DNA of 64,000 nucleotides from Rhizophagus clarus (GCA_015698045.1 BLAL01000075.1:186001-250000); one strand, 5' to 3'. Positions 25,001-37,700 are shown, counted from the stretch's first letter. The notes: a model not told the origin generated them from the letters alone. Made by a program: numbers and translations.

Positions 25001-25595
25001 GAGGACCCAAACAAAACCCCGAAATATATATAGAGAGGTAGGGTGCAGGGTTGCGTCGCCATCATAGAAATTTTTATGGGGTTATATTTTGATTTGCGCA
25101 TAATCTATGGATTTTTGACCAAAGTCTTATTATCGATTTGCGTATTTTTAATAGATTTTTTCTAGAAGGGTTCGATTTGCGTATTTCGATACATACAGTA
25201 TTTGGTAGATACATATATATATTATATTCGTAATACTTCAAATGATCTGCATTTCTATTTCGCTTAATTCAAATATTTACAAGTTATAAAATAGTTACAA
25301 AGGGTTTTAAAAACAATATACTGTATAACCAACTTTAACCAGTAAAGTTAAATCAAGATGAAAATTATTTTTATGGTTATTTTGAGCAGGAAGATACAAT
25401 TGAACTATACAATAAAAATTATATGATAAATTGATAATAAAATCAGGAGATTAGTTTGCTTGTTTTTTCTAATTATTTGGGGTTAGGTGTAAATTTTGCG
25501 TACTGACCTTATTAAAAACCCTTGCGTGCAACTATTAGTAAAAAATTTTAATGTCTCCTGACCTCTATGTATATATTTCGGATCCTCCCCTAACT
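25001..25595. repeat. possible inverted-repeat element
   Basis: The left part reads GAGGACCC and, 12 bases on, CCGAAATATATATAGAGAGG. The right part, in reverse, reads GAGGATCCGAAATATATACA and then TAGAGG. The repeats are imperfect and no clean target duplication was found. The interior has several GATTTGCGTATTT-like units. A MITE is likely, but the superfamily is unknown. Confidence 0.35.
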
Positions 25596-26402
25596 AATAA
25601 AAAAAAAAAAAATAAAATAAAATAAATAAACTGTACTTTCTGTTAATTGGACAACGAAGAAAAATAATATGATTATATTTAGTAAACAAAATATTACTCC
25701 AACCATTTTTGAAGTTATTATAAGGTAAGGACAAATTTATTTTAATTTATTAGAGTATATAAAATTTTTTTTAAATCTTATGTAGGTAGAAGGCAAAATA
25801 TCAAAACAGTCGATTTTCATACTACTACATGATATATAGATAGAATTTTAATTTCACACGTATTTTAAAAATTTTTTAAACAGAGATTTCTTTATAAACG
25901 TTAATATTAAATAAAAAAATTACATTTTTTATAATAATACTCTTTATTCTTCTTTTTTGTTTACTTTAACTATATATGAAGTGAATTTTTGATCAAATGA
26001 AATCATCTCTGTGTGCGTGAGTAAAGGTGTTCAGCAGTGTCAAAAGCACCTGCATCTCAATTTTTTTTAGGTATAATATTCATGAAGAAATTTGTATTTT
26101 TTAAACAGTACTAATTCCAAAAGTTTTGTTTTCTGTTTTTTAACTTCAGGACGTGATCTCATAACTCTGGTTAAATGAAATCAAAGTTCTATATTTTCAT
26201 AGTAAAATGTTAATGCTTCATGTATTTTATTCATGTTAGCATAAACTTTTTAAATAACTTTAAAATATGATCTTTTTAAAATTTTAATAACTTGACAACA
26301 TTATTCAAAGTTTAATAAAAAACGTACTTTTTAGGATACTAATTATTTCACAAAATTTTTTAAAAACAAATGTTACACTGATCCATCTGAAACTCAATGC
26401 TA
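25596..26402. other. AT-rich intergenic DNA
   Basis: No coding feature was seen. This lies downstream of the peptide precursor gene, which is read on the minus strand. Confidence 0.5.
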
Positions 26403-26942
26403 CTAATGCGTCTTACTGAATGCCATAGGTTCAGCATCACGTTTCTTGAATGCCATAGGTTCAGCGTCCGCGTCGCGTTTCTTCCATGGCATAGGTTCAG
26501 CATCACGTTTCATCCATGGCATAGGTTCAGCGTCACGTTTCTTCCATGGCATAGGTTCTGCGTCACGTTTCTTCCATGGCATAGGTTCAGCGTCCGCGTC
26601 GCGTTTCTTCCATGGCATAGGTTCAGCATCACGTTTAATCCATGGCATAGGTTCCGCGTCACGTTTCTTCCATGGCACAGGTTCTGCGTCACGTTTCTTC
26701 CATGGCATAGGTTCTGCGTCACGTTTCTTCCATGGCATAGGTTCTGCGTCCGCGTCGCGTTTCTTCCGCGGTTCTGCATCTGTGTCAATAACGAATTAAG
26801 TTATTATTAAAAGAATGCGTCCAAATAATTAGCGTAAATACTATTAAATAAAGAAATTTTTTTTTTTTAGTAAAACAAATAAATAGTTACTCGCTAAAAC
26901 AATAGCGAAGATGGAAATTAACAATAAGGATTTTAACTTCAT
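26403..26942 (-). CDS. secreted Kex2-processed repeat peptide precursor (pheromone-precursor-like)
   Basis: Exons 26942-26891 and 26779-26403 (intron 111 nt) give 142 residues. Exon 1 encodes the signal peptide MKLKSLLLISIFAIVLA. Exon 2 is almost entirely repeats of DAEPMPWKKR, with variants DADAEPMPWKKR, DAEPVPWKKR, DAEPMPWIKR, DAEPMPWMKR and DADAEPMAFKKR, ending DAEPMAFSKTH. Eleven KR dibasic sites fall at intervals of 10-12 residues, as in Kex2 substrates such as yeast alpha-factor precursor. DA and EP dipeptides directly after KR resemble the Ste13-type dipeptidyl aminopeptidase spacers of that precursor. Predicted products are DAEPMPW or, if trimmed, MPW-type peptides. It belongs by architecture to the fungal KEP class (Kex2-processed repeat proteins). 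The receptor and role are unknown. The DNA repeat unit is 30 bp, so copy number may vary between strains. Confidence 0.85.
26415..26775. repeat. 30-bp coding minisatellite
   Basis: Tandem 30-bp units (36 bp where DA is doubled) encode the peptide repeats of the minus-strand precursor. On the plus strand the unit reads AGGTTCAGCGTCACG, then TTTCTTCCATGGCAT. Each unit contains an NcoI-type CCATGG. The units are nearly identical at the third codon position, which points to recent unequal exchange or homogenisation. Confidence 0.9.
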
Positions 26943-27109
26943 GATTGATTTTGTGTTATTTATAAAGTTTATTAATTTATTTAAAGAAAGTTTCCCACCT
27001 CTTTCTTAAGGTGTTTATATAAGAAAATTTTCTATAGTCACTCGGTTGCCTCATGACCACTTTTTTTCACAATGAAGGCGAGGTAAATGAGGTGTACAAG
27101 AGTAAATTT

Positions 27110-27560
27110 ACCCGTTTCTTTACATTACGTCATGTTAAAAATTTACATTTGAAGATCTGAGCCACTTTAGATTAATAAGGTGAGAGATTTCGATATCAAC
27201 AATTCGAACCGCAATCATCTATAAAATTGTAGTATTATTTACGAGGGCTAAGCAAGAGAGGCGTAAATGAGTATTTTGCCACGTATTTTTTTGCACTGTG
27301 CCACAATTTAAAACCTTTAAATTATTAATGTGAGAATGAGATCTTGATGTCAATAATTATTTCGAACCGCAATCATCCATAAATTGTAGTTCTATTAACG
27401 GGTCAACCAAAGGAGGCGTGAAAGACTGTCCACGTTAAACTTTACAATTGAAAAGGAAAGTTACTTTAAACTATTGTGAGAATAAGATTTCGATGTCAAT
27501 ATAGAGGGGATTACAAGAGTATTTCGCCACGTCCGCAAAATTGTAGATCATTAGTGACAT
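27110..27560. repeat. three degenerate tandem copies of a ~140-bp unit
   Basis: Copies start near 27145, 27300 and 27450. They share GAGATTTCGATxTCAA, then TTCGAACCGCAATCATC, then TAAAxTTGTAGT and a GCCACGT tail, with drift and small gaps. The third copy lacks the central part. No coding capacity. Confidence 0.5.
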
Positions 27561-28289
27561 GGGTCGAAATTTAATGACGTTAATGCATTATATTGATCAA
27601 TACATCAAAAGAGAATTTTAATACGTATTTTTCATATATTATAATTTTTATTTATTGGTCATGAAACTGTTTTTTAGTAGTACGTAATAGCCCAAATTTT
27701 AAATTTTATTTTGAAATTACATAAAATAACACCTTCCTTTTTTGGATATCCTTAAGTTGTTTACCGCTAAAACCTGGTCTTCTCAGCGTTTCCCTGTTAA
27801 TGTCATTAAGAATATATTTTCCCGGAAAGTTCGCATTAGAGACTAGACGATACCTAAATTATAAATATTAAGTTCATTGAAAGAATGAATAACACAGCGA
27901 GATACTTATTACCTACTTACCATTAACATTAGGTATACCATTTTTTTCACATTAAGTGCCTATATAGCTCGTATTGTGAACATGGATGCTGAAGAAGGTA
28001 TGTCATCTAAACCATAACTAAAACTTAACCAGAACTGGGCCTAAGATTACTGGTGGCCAACGTAAGATCCGAATATTGGCTGACTTGACTGGAAATACGT
28101 CCTGACGACGTTTAGGTGCGGTAGAGCTCCCACTTTCAATTAATTCTTCAATTTTTCGTTTCCCCTTTTGTTTGCCACGTTTTGTATTCAGAAAAGAGAA
28201 CAAAAGTTAGTTTTTTTTCCAATCCGTGGTATGATCCCCAAATATATATATTTTAATGATTTTTCAGATAAACAGCTAATCAGAAAATG
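27561..28289. other. intergenic DNA with a basic open stretch
   Basis: A minus-strand 61-codon frame at 28203-28018 contains KRGKQKGKRKIEEL and GSSTAPKRRQDVFP. It could be an exon or an old transposon fragment. No partner exons were found and no function is claimed. Confidence 0.3.
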
Positions 28290-28935
28290 CAAGAGGAGCG
28301 AATGAATGTATGATACTATAAAAGAATTATATTTAATAGATAAAAAAACTAGTTACAATATATCAAATTCAGATATTTCAAGTTGTGTCCAAATCTTAAA
28401 AAAAAGATTTTCAACCGTACTTAAGCTACAAATGTTATTAATAGTTGACAATATTTGAAAAGTATTAAAACTTGGTGTATTAGTTATTATCTGAGTGAAA
28501 GGGAAGCATTAGTGACGATTGTAAATTATTCACATGAAAATTTTTATGAATTAATATTTGATCATTATTCATTAAATGAAATTACTCTTGTAAGTAAAAT
28601 ATCAGAAATATTTCTAGAAGAATTAGAATTCATTTTTACGAGTTGTGAAGATCGTGCAAAAAGAAAGAAACTTATTTTTACCGTACTTACATACAAATAA
28701 AGAAGGAGAGGAGATAGTTGAATAATATATTAAGTTAGGTGTCATTAAACAAGTTAATGAAATTACAGATTAGAGTTTATCGACACCTACGTACAATATT
28801 TAATGATGATAAATGTTTATTTGTCAAATCAATTAACCACGGTAGTATTACAAGTTACAACATTAATTTTTGTGCTCTATATTTATATATTCTTAATAGC
28901 AGTGAAGTATGTCAAAATGCAATTGTTACCTAATT
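28290..28935 (+). pseudogene. fragment resembling the C-terminal part of an F-box/LRR-like family protein
   Basis: The frame ending at 28700 reads CISYYLSEREALVTIVNYSH, then NFYELIFDH, then LEFIFTSCEDRAKRKKL. From memory this resembles the C-terminal pattern (EKxILxxVxKYSPxNFYEL ... W..R.PKK.L.LI) of the large F-box-like families of Glomeromycotina. There is no F-box N-terminus, the upstream frame is broken, and a second short frame follows. It is best read as a truncated, decayed copy. Confidence 0.35.
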
Positions 28936-29228
28936 ATCTACAAGTTTTCTCTGGTCGAAACATGTAATATTTTTTTTTTTTTTTTTGGAGAAAAAAATGC
29001 GTGACTAAATAAAAAAACATCATATTTAATGACTTTAGTATATCTTTTTTTATCAAACTGCGTCGTGAGAGTAAATTTAATTTATTTTCAACGTTTCAGA
29101 TAGCTTCTTATATAAATTAGAATTGATCTTTATTTGGACTTATGACTAACATAATAAAATACAAAGAATTTAAATAATTACATTTTTTTTCTTTTTTTTT
29201 TTAAAAAAAAAAAATTCAAATTAATAAA
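28936..29228. other. 3' flank of the alpha-galactosidase gene
   Basis: AT-rich DNA with T runs near 28970 and 29185. No separate feature. Confidence 0.5.
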
Positions 29229-31552
29229 TTAATTTCTACCAAAAGCACTGTCATAAAAATCATTAATCAAATCACTATTATAAAAATCATCAATTAAAAC
29301 ATTATCATCATTATCATAATATTGAACTGTAAAATCATGATTTTCTTGATCTTCTTTAATCTTTGTTCCACCGATAAGTTTTAATACGGCTATACCATGT
29401 TTAGGAACTTCATGTGAATAACTAAATAGCAAAAAAAAAAAAATGAGATTTTAATATAATAAATAATAAATAAAATAAGGAACAAAAAATCACCTGTCAA
29501 CGTAAATTCCTTTATCTTCGTGTTCCCATAAATCTCTAATTAAAATTTCTCCTTGTAATTTCACATGTCTAGCAAAATCCAATTTAATCGTAAGAGGTAA
29601 TTCAGCTTTGTTAAGTAACACTAAGAAAAAAAATGGTATGTAAATATTTAAGTGAATGATTTTTGTATTAATAAGTATATTTGTAATTCTTTTTTTCTTT
29701 TGTGAAAAGGATGAAAACTTACAAGCTACATGACCATCAGATAATTCACCAACCCAAATATCTAAATAACTTGTACTTTGCACAATATTTACGGATTTTC
29801 CCAATGTATCTTGCTATAAAATTTTTTTAATAAGATTTCTTCTTTTTTATCTTACATGATTAAAATTCCGTTTAATACTTACGTTGATGGCAATAATTTC
29901 AGTATTTTTTATAATTTTCAAGGTATTAGGAGGTGGATTCCTAAGCTATTAAAAAAAAAAATAATAATTATTTCTATCAACAAATGACAATATGTACTTT
30001 TAATAATAAAATAATTAAACTTTATATAAGGTGGACTTGAAAAGATAGTAGTTAGTTCAATACTTACATCAAAACCAAGTAAAAGAGGAGACTTTAATGC
30101 GGCCCATAAAGAGAAATGACTTTTTTGCTCATCAACTGTTAATTGACCATTACCAACTTGTAGCATATCGGGATCATTCCAACCACCTGGACCCGCATAC
30201 TTTGTAATTCTTTGTTGTCTTCGTAATATATTTAAAATTGATTCCCATGTAGGACGAATATCTCCTGTTGTTCTCCAACTAGTAAAAAATACATATTCAA
30301 TTAGTTATGTGAAGAATGAATAGAAAAACAAGATAATTAATAACAAGATACCTGTTTCCAACTGAAGCTGCCCAAAGATGTGGTGCACTTCTCCTAAAAA
30401 AAATAATATAGTAATTATCAATTTCGAAGTAGAACGATCGCACTCACAACGATAGTAAACCCCATACCCCCATTCACAAATACTATAAAATATGGGTCTT
30501 CCAGTAGCTGATAAAAAAGAAGGTAATTTTTATTATTGATGACACAGTACATTAATAATACAAACTAATGAATTTAATAAATTTCGTACCATTAAGCGCA
30601 TCACGCATGGTCTAGATCAATTACATATTAAATTAGTAATATAATTAATATTCCATTAACATAATAAAATTTAATTTTCCTTTACCTTATATCGTTCTTG
30701 CTCTGGTGTACCATCATTATTACAATTGTCGTATTTTAAATAATCAATTTCCCATGATGCAAATGTCATCGCATCTTTTTCTTCATATCCTACAAATAAT
30801 CGTTAAGAAAATTTTAATCCCTTAGTTATTTTGAAAGGATCATATTAAAGTGGTAAGTAACCTAAACTTCCTGGTCGTCTAGCACATGTACGATAACCCG
30901 CGTCGCTATAAATTCCAAATAAAAGTCCTTTTGAATGGGCATAATCCGCCAAGGCTATAAAAGTTAAACATATGGTTAGTCTAAATAATAATATTGAATT
31001 TTAAGGAAATATTAAAAAAATTTACCTTTAATACCACTCGGAAAACTTATAAAAAAAATGAAGATATAAGTACTCGAATATTTTTAGCGGTTTTAAAATT
31101 AAACTCACGTGACGTTACTAGCATGAATGTATCCTTGTTCATCTCTTTCACCTTCCCAACAATCATCTATAATTAAGTGTAATTTTAAGTACTTGAATAA
31201 TTAATCGGAGAAAAAAAAAGAACATTCGGTGATGATTTAATTATAGATATTTACCAATATTCAAATATTTATAACCGACGATGTCTAATCCGTATTTAAT
31301 AATGGCATCAGCAGTTTGCTTAATTAAATTCTCGTCAATACGACAATGAAACTAAAAAAAAAAATATCTATGCTAAGTTATTATTGTTCAAACGTTTACT
31401 CGATAATAAAAAATTACCCTATTCCAACTATTCCATCCCATTGGAGGAGTACGACCAAGTCCATTATTTAGTCCATTTATACCATGAATAACGTAAATTA
31501 CGCAAAATAGCGTAATAAATACTTGGATAGAAAATTTCGAACCCATGATCAT
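29229..31552 (-). CDS. secreted alpha-galactosidase (GH27, melibiase)
   Basis: This enzyme releases terminal alpha-linked galactose from oligosaccharides and galactomannans; the signal peptide sends it to the cell surface or apoplast. Fourteen exons join in frame: 31552-31418, 31351-31255, 31166-31109, 31045-31026, 30954-30862, 30789-30686, 30611-30590, 30507-30468, 30393-30352, 30278-30068, 29945-29883, 29813-29723, 29620-29494 and 29421-29229. The product is 431 residues, typical for fungal GH27. Residues 1-27 are a signal peptide ([18 protein letters not shown]). GH27 landmarks: [25 protein letters not shown], the nucleophile Asp in YLKYDNC, ICEWG, WRTTGD, and the acid/base Asp region GGWNDPDML. 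The C-terminal beta domain follows ([16 protein letters not shown]), then an acidic Asp/Asn tail. The donor at 30467 is chosen because it alone joins EWG to RSAPHLW in frame. Two very small exons (20 and 22 nt) are needed. Confidence 0.93.
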
Positions 31553-32264
31553 ACTATTTATTCGAATTTAGGAAAAAAAAAAATTTTTTTTTTTTTCATG
31601 AGAAAATAATTGCTTTTGTATATTCGATATGTATAATAAAAATAAAAAAAAAACTTGTTTACTCCTGATTTAGTAATAAATAATGATCGAAAATTCTAAA
31701 CCTCTGGCTAGGGCCTATTTTATTTATGTATTACACAATCTAAAACAGTTAAAGCTCAGGGGTGATTGTACAAATTCAGTTACATCACATAATCATGTCG
31801 ATTATTTTTTATTCAAACCAATTTTATACTACTATTTAAACCTGTCTTCGATATTAAAATTATTATCAAAAGGATTACTTTCCGATTTAGTCTCATTGTT
31901 GGATATTTACTATATTAATTGTATAATTTACAACTGACCGTGCGACATACTGATTTCTGATTTGTCATTATTTCACAAGAAGCTTAAAGTTTGAATGAAC
32001 TTGTTTTTCGTTGATCCTTACTTAATATTTTTGTTTCTGTTGCTTTTGTCTTCCGTAAAAGTTAAATGAATTATTACTGTTTTATATTACAAAAACAATC
32101 TATACACACAGATTTGGATAATCATTTATCAATTCAATTTACTTAGAAACTCCGATTACGAATTGCCTGTATTGCTTTGAATCTTAAACTTGTATAAATA
32201 GTCATCATATCTTTTTTTTTATTAATTTATTTCCATTTACCCACAAGAATAATTGAAATTCATT
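31553..32264. promoter_or_regulatory. shared 5' region: alpha-galactosidase (minus) and small secreted protein (plus)
   Basis: Divergent starts at 31552 and 32265 share these 0.7 kb. TATAAATA at 32193-32200 lies about 65 bases upstream of the plus-strand ATG and is a credible TATA box. The 84-codon stretch at 31683-31937 has no signature. Confidence 0.5.
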
Positions 32265-32657
32265 ATGAAAATATTTTCTACTTTCTTATCAATAGCTTTT
32301 ATAGCTTTCATCTTAATTTCACCGGTTATTACTAAGCAATTTATTCATGCTCATGATGTTAATAATGCCGATAAAGAAGAAACATTTTTGAGGATCACTA
32401 GCAAATGTGTTATTGATAACGCTATCACTAGTTATATATTAAAAAGTAAATTCCTTCCGCATACCCTATTTTGTATAACTGTTGATATTTTTACTTACGA
32501 AGAAGGAGAAAGTTTTTTTTCAGAAGTTGTGAAAGGAATAATTTATTCTATGTCATTAGAACTTATTGTTCATAAATGGCTCGGAATAAATCTCGGAGCA
32601 GTCAGAGAGATTATTAAAAAAGCAGCACGAATTATCAGAAGAATATTGTTACTCTAA
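32265..32657 (+). CDS. small secreted protein, single exon
   Basis: The 130 residues open with a signal peptide (MKIFSTFLSIAFIAFILISP) and continue with an acidic, then hydrophobic, then basic amphipathic C-terminus (IIKKAARIIRRILLL). The mature part has only two Cys (SKCVID and LFCITV), which could form one disulfide. No family was recognised. The ATG at 32265 is preferred because the frame upstream has only a TTG. A TATA-like box lies 65 bases upstream, and AATAAATA follows the stop near 32700. It could be a secreted effector-like or membrane-active peptide, which is inference from composition only. Confidence 0.6.
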   Translation: MKIFSTFLSIAFIAFILISPVITKQFIHAHDVNNADKEETFLRITSKCVIDNAITSYILKSKFLPHTLFCITVDIFTYEEGESFFSEVVKGIIYSMSLELIVHKWLGINLGAVREIIKKAARIIRRILLL

Positions 32658-34782
32658 CAAATTATAACAAATCTACTTTGGTACATTATTGAAGTTAAAA
32701 ATAAATATACAGTATATATCAATTTCTTTGCTAAAAATTTATTTAGATAAGAATGAGTTAGTTTTTTCCTTTTTTTGCGTTCATATTTCTTCGTATCAGT
32801 GTTTTCATAGTATTATTTTATAAATTAATAATGTAACGTAATCTTATTATTTTATTTTTTTCTTTAACATAAATAAAATCAGCAAATTCTATACGTATAG
32901 TTTTAACGAACAATTCGCAATATTTCATATTTTGAATTTCAAAAAATGTAAACTGGAATATACTATGATACTATTACGGAAGTGTATAACTTTCAAACCA
33001 GTTAATGGCAACGACACAGCGACATAACATCACTACTAAGATTTTGTTATTCATTCATTCGAAGATTCACATAAAAAATTAAAATTATATTTTCTGCGGA
33101 AAATAAGTTTTTAAAAAGATAAAATTCATAAATCGAATTTTAGCTTAAATTTAAATGTCATGTGTTCTTCTTAACTTATAACCATTACTATAGATTATAG
33201 AACTCACAAACAGCATTTCACCGAAATGAAATTAACTGGCATCACTTAGCCATCACTTTGGCGACTTCATTTTAACGAAACGAAAAATTACTAATGTCAC
33301 TTTATATAAATAATCATAAAACAAGTTTATACTAAAAAAAAATATAATCACTAATTTTGCAGGTAGATAATAAGTGCATCATAATATACATTGATGATTT
33401 TTGTAACGCAACATTTCTGATTTATCTTAATTTACTAAAGATCAATGTTGGCTTTATTAAATCTTTAAAACAATAAAAAGTAAATTCCTGTCCTTATTCG
33501 TGTTATGATGATAAATTGTATAATTTATCTGAGGTTTTAATAAACGAAAATCCAATAAAATATTAAACAATATTAAATCGTGCGACTCCCGAAACTTATA
33601 ATATATATATCAGTGTAATTACCATTAAAATCTTGTGTTCTTGTCTTTCTTCTACTGCAGTTGATAAATATGAAAAGTAGAACGAAATAAACTCTTTACT
33701 AGCTTCTTTACTAATAATTTCGCCTTCAAAATTTTGAAAACTAATAAAGTGTTGTCATCAGAAAATCTTTGTCATTATTTTGCAAAGAATATTTCATTGT
33801 AGAATTAAAAAAGGATTAGATTATATTTATTTGTTATTTAGTAAAAAGATTCTGAGGATTTCTATTTAAGAAACGTGTATTTAGAGAGTTTTTTTTTAAT
33901 TTATAACCTGCTGAAAGAATTGATTCGTGAGGAAGGTTATACAATATTCTATATTATAAAGGATTCAAACTCAAGATTTGAAAGATTTTGCAAATCTAAT
34001 TACCTTTAATTAATTTGAAGATATTATTATTATTTTTTTTTTTTTTTGAATATCGGCTGGTTTTCTTTTTTATTTCTTTTTATTTTTGGAATGAATAGAA
34101 ATTGTTCATAATAACCTCTTTGTAAGATATCCATTTTTTACTTTAAGGTTTTATGCATACGTCATTTTTTAGCCGACAAAAAATAATAGTTTTGCATTTA
34201 TTTTGGTAAAGGATTTTTTTTCTTCAAAATTATTTGCGTATATCGTCACAAAGTTTTATCCAATATCACCTCCAATCAGAGTCCTAAATTTGACGACGTA
34301 ACAGCAATTATTGCGCCATTGCTATTGCAGCCTCTTATTTCGAAATGGACGAAATTTTTAAACTTTTATGAGAATTAAAATTACTGGATTATACCATTAA
34401 TTCGTATTATGTCATTAATTGAAATAATTGATATAATGTAAATTTTATCTGTAATTTTTAAACTTTTTAACATATATTTTGATAATTATGAAATCCGCAT
34501 TTCATTTTCTAACCGACAAAGAATTTTAAAAACAGACAAATAGATATGCAGATTACAATAAAAGAATTTAACAAGATGTATAAAGTAATAAATAAAATTC
34601 TGAAAAATCAATATTATATATTAGAATATTCTAAATAAATATGTTTAAAAGTTCCAGTTATTGTTTTAAAAATGAATTTTTTCTATAGATTTTCAGACAT
34701 TTACAGAAATTTTTAATTCGTTTAACAAATGCTATAATTTAAATATATAAATTCGCTTCTAAATTGAAAAGTATTACATTTG
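32658..34782. other. intergenic region containing the outer end of an inverted duplication
   Basis: Most is AT-rich and featureless. About 33415-33735 matches, in inverted orientation, about 45530-45830. Shared stretches include ATTAAACAATATTAATCGTG-like sequence, GCGACTCCC, TCTTGTGTTC and TTGATAAATATGAAAA. This extends the duplication that also carries the two kinase genes. Confidence 0.55.
33415..33735 (+). repeat. outer segment of the inverted duplication, left arm
   Basis: On this strand, reading outward from the minus-strand kinase 3' end, it pairs with the reverse complement of about 45530-45830 downstream of the plus-strand kinase. Several blocks of 10-20 bases match in the same order, separated by small indels. 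Identity is clearly lower than in a recent duplication. Confidence 0.6.
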
Positions 34783-37700
34783 TTATTTATCATATTTTGA
34801 AAGATCTTTTGTAAAAGGATTAAGTAATCTAGATGTATAAATCGCTTGTGTATGAATTTTTGGTCGGTTATTTTTAATTGATAAAAGGTTTTTCTTTCTA
34901 TATTCTTCTGTTTTTTTGAATTGATTATTACTGACATACCTGAATGATTCAATCATTTTTTTTATTTCAATAGAATTTGGCCTATTATCCGGATTTGAAT
35001 TCCAACATTTTTTCATTAAGTTAATATAACACATTGGTGCAATTTGATCATTTATTTCAGGTCTAATTCCATTACATATATTTAGTGCTAAAGTTTCATC
35101 ATGAGCACAATTAGCAAAAGGTTGTCTTCCAGCTGCCACAACATACATAATCATGCCAAAGCTATATACATCTGCTGCTTGAGTATAAGGTTTTCCTTTT
35201 AATACTTCAGGAGCTACATAAGGCATAACTCCATAAATATTTGTTTCATCGTTATCATCAATTTTTTTATAAAATCCTATATCAGAAATAAATACTTCAT
35301 AACCACTACTTTTATATTCATGTTTTATTTCTCTAAATAATATATTTCCAGGATGAAAATTTTGATGAGCTATTTGTTTTTGATGAATTTTACTAAGAGC
35401 ATTAATAATATCAATTAATACATTTATTCCATCTCCCCAATCAAGACCTACTAAACCTTTATTGAAGCAATTATCGAGATTTCCGTCTTTTGCATACTCA
35501 AGAACTATAATATAATCTTTTGTTTTTGGATTTTGAGATATCCCATATAATTTAAGAATATTGTCCATTATTTGATTTGGATATGCTTTAACCTAGTATT
35601 AAGATTATAATTTATTACTTAAATATATATAATATCATTATTAAAAATTATAAAGAATTTCGTACCTCATTAATAAGATTATCAAGAAAATTTTGTGAAT
35701 TAGGTATACACTTTAAAGCGACTCTTGTATTTGATCTTCTTTTCCATTCTCCACCGCGTCGTCTATTATGGCCCTTATCTTCAAAATATAATAAACCATC
35801 TTTCCATATTGCTGAATATTCTGTAGAAAAATCACCTTTACCTATTTCTTCAATATCATTAAATTGATCATATGGTATCCATTCAAATATCACAGATTTT
35901 TTAGAATTCTGGATATTTAACCTCATTTCTTGAATTAAACCATTAATTTTATCATTTTCATGATTTATTTGACACAATATACAGCTTTTATTATCTATTT
36001 CAAACTTATTATCATATTTTTTGCCACAATTTTCACAATAATATTTAAGTTGAAGAACCAAAATAAAATCTTTTGTATTCGGATCTTGAGATATTCCATG
36101 ACTCTCTTTAATTGAATGTGCAATCTAATAAAAACATAAAATATCATTATATTAGCATATAATTATTAATGTTAATTAAATTAAATTTTAAAGGATTTAT
36201 TTATACCTCATTTAAAATTGTGTTATTAATATTTTGCGAATTATAGAGATATTTTAATAAAACCTTTTTATTTAATTCTCTTTTATATTGACCTGTTTTT
36301 TTACTATAACATAATGGGCCATCCTTCCATGATGTTGTAAAGACATTTTTTCCTATTTCTTTAATATTAATAAACTCATCGTATGGTATCCATTCAAATA
36401 TTGTACCATTATACTTAATTCTTAGTTGCATTTTTTGAATAAATTCATCAACTTGCTCATTTCCACTGGTCCAGTTTGTAAAATTATTTTTTAGATGACT
36501 TAGTTGACATGCTTTACACCATTCTTTTTTATTTTTGTACTCATTACCACATGTTTCACACTTATTACGAGAGAAATTGTCAAAAACAAGAATGTATTCT
36601 TCTGTATCTGGATCTTGAGATATGCCATAACCACAAATATTACTACTAACTTTTAAATATAATTCAATCTATTAAAATACAAAAAAAATTAATATTACAT
36701 AATATCCAACTTCAGTTAAATTTATATGAAATTTAAATACCTCATCTAAAAGTTCATCAGTAATATTTTTTGAATTATGCAAATATTTTAAATAAACTAC
36801 TTCATTGTGTGATTTTCTTATCAATTTTCTCTCTTTTATATCATAAAATAATGGACCATCTTCCAATATTGCTTTAGCAAATTCACCTTCTCTATCTATT
36901 TTACTAACTTCAATAAACCTATTGTATGGTATCCATTCAAATATCGATCTCCGATAATCGAAAATTTCTATTTGCTTTTCATAAATGAAGTTATCAATTT
37001 TCTTATTTCCACTAGTCCAGTTTGCAAAATTATTCTTTAAATGATTTATTTGGCATGGTTTACACCATTTATCATCATATCTAACATATTCGTACTTATT
37101 GCCACAATTTATACAACATTCATCTAAATATTTATTATCAAAAACCAAAATATAAACTTTTGTATCTGGATTTTGAGATATTCCATAACACCTTCCATTT
37201 TTAAAAAATGATTCAACCTATCAATATAAAAAAAAATTAATATTTATGATAATATATTATCCAATTTTAAATTCATAGAAAATTCAAATACCCCGTTTAA
37301 AAATTCATCAGAAATATCTGGTGAATTATATAAATATTGTAAATAAACTGTTTCATATGATTCTCTTATCGGTTTCTCATTATTAGTGTTATAACATATT
37401 GGATCTTTCTTCCATATTGCTGTAGACAAACAACTGTCCTCTATTTCTTTAATATAAATAAACTCATTGTATGGTATCCACCCACATACTGTAAATTTTG
37501 ATTGCACTTCTTGAATGAAATTATCAATTTTCTTATTTCCGCTAGTCCGATTATTCATGTGACATGACTTACACCATTTATTATCGTACCTATAGACGCC
37601 ACATTTTTCACAATAATAGTGAGAATATTTTTCATCAAAGACTAAAATATAAATTTTTGTGTCTGGATTTTGAGATATTCCATAAATTTGAGATATTCCA

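Noticed and set aside
26397-26810. Plus-strand open frames with repeats HRFSVTFLPW and FFHGIGSASR
   Set aside because: They are mirror frames of the minus-strand peptide precursor. Only the minus frame has a spliced signal peptide and dibasic sites.
28018-28203. Lys/Arg-rich 61-codon minus-strand frame as a gene
   Set aside because: No start context, no partner exons and no family; kept only as a note in the intergenic entry.
30421-30475. Reading [10 protein letters not shown] as coding in the alpha-galactosidase
   Set aside because: It falls inside an intron. The donor at 30467 joins EWG to RSAPHLW in frame, while later donors give a wrong frame or stop.
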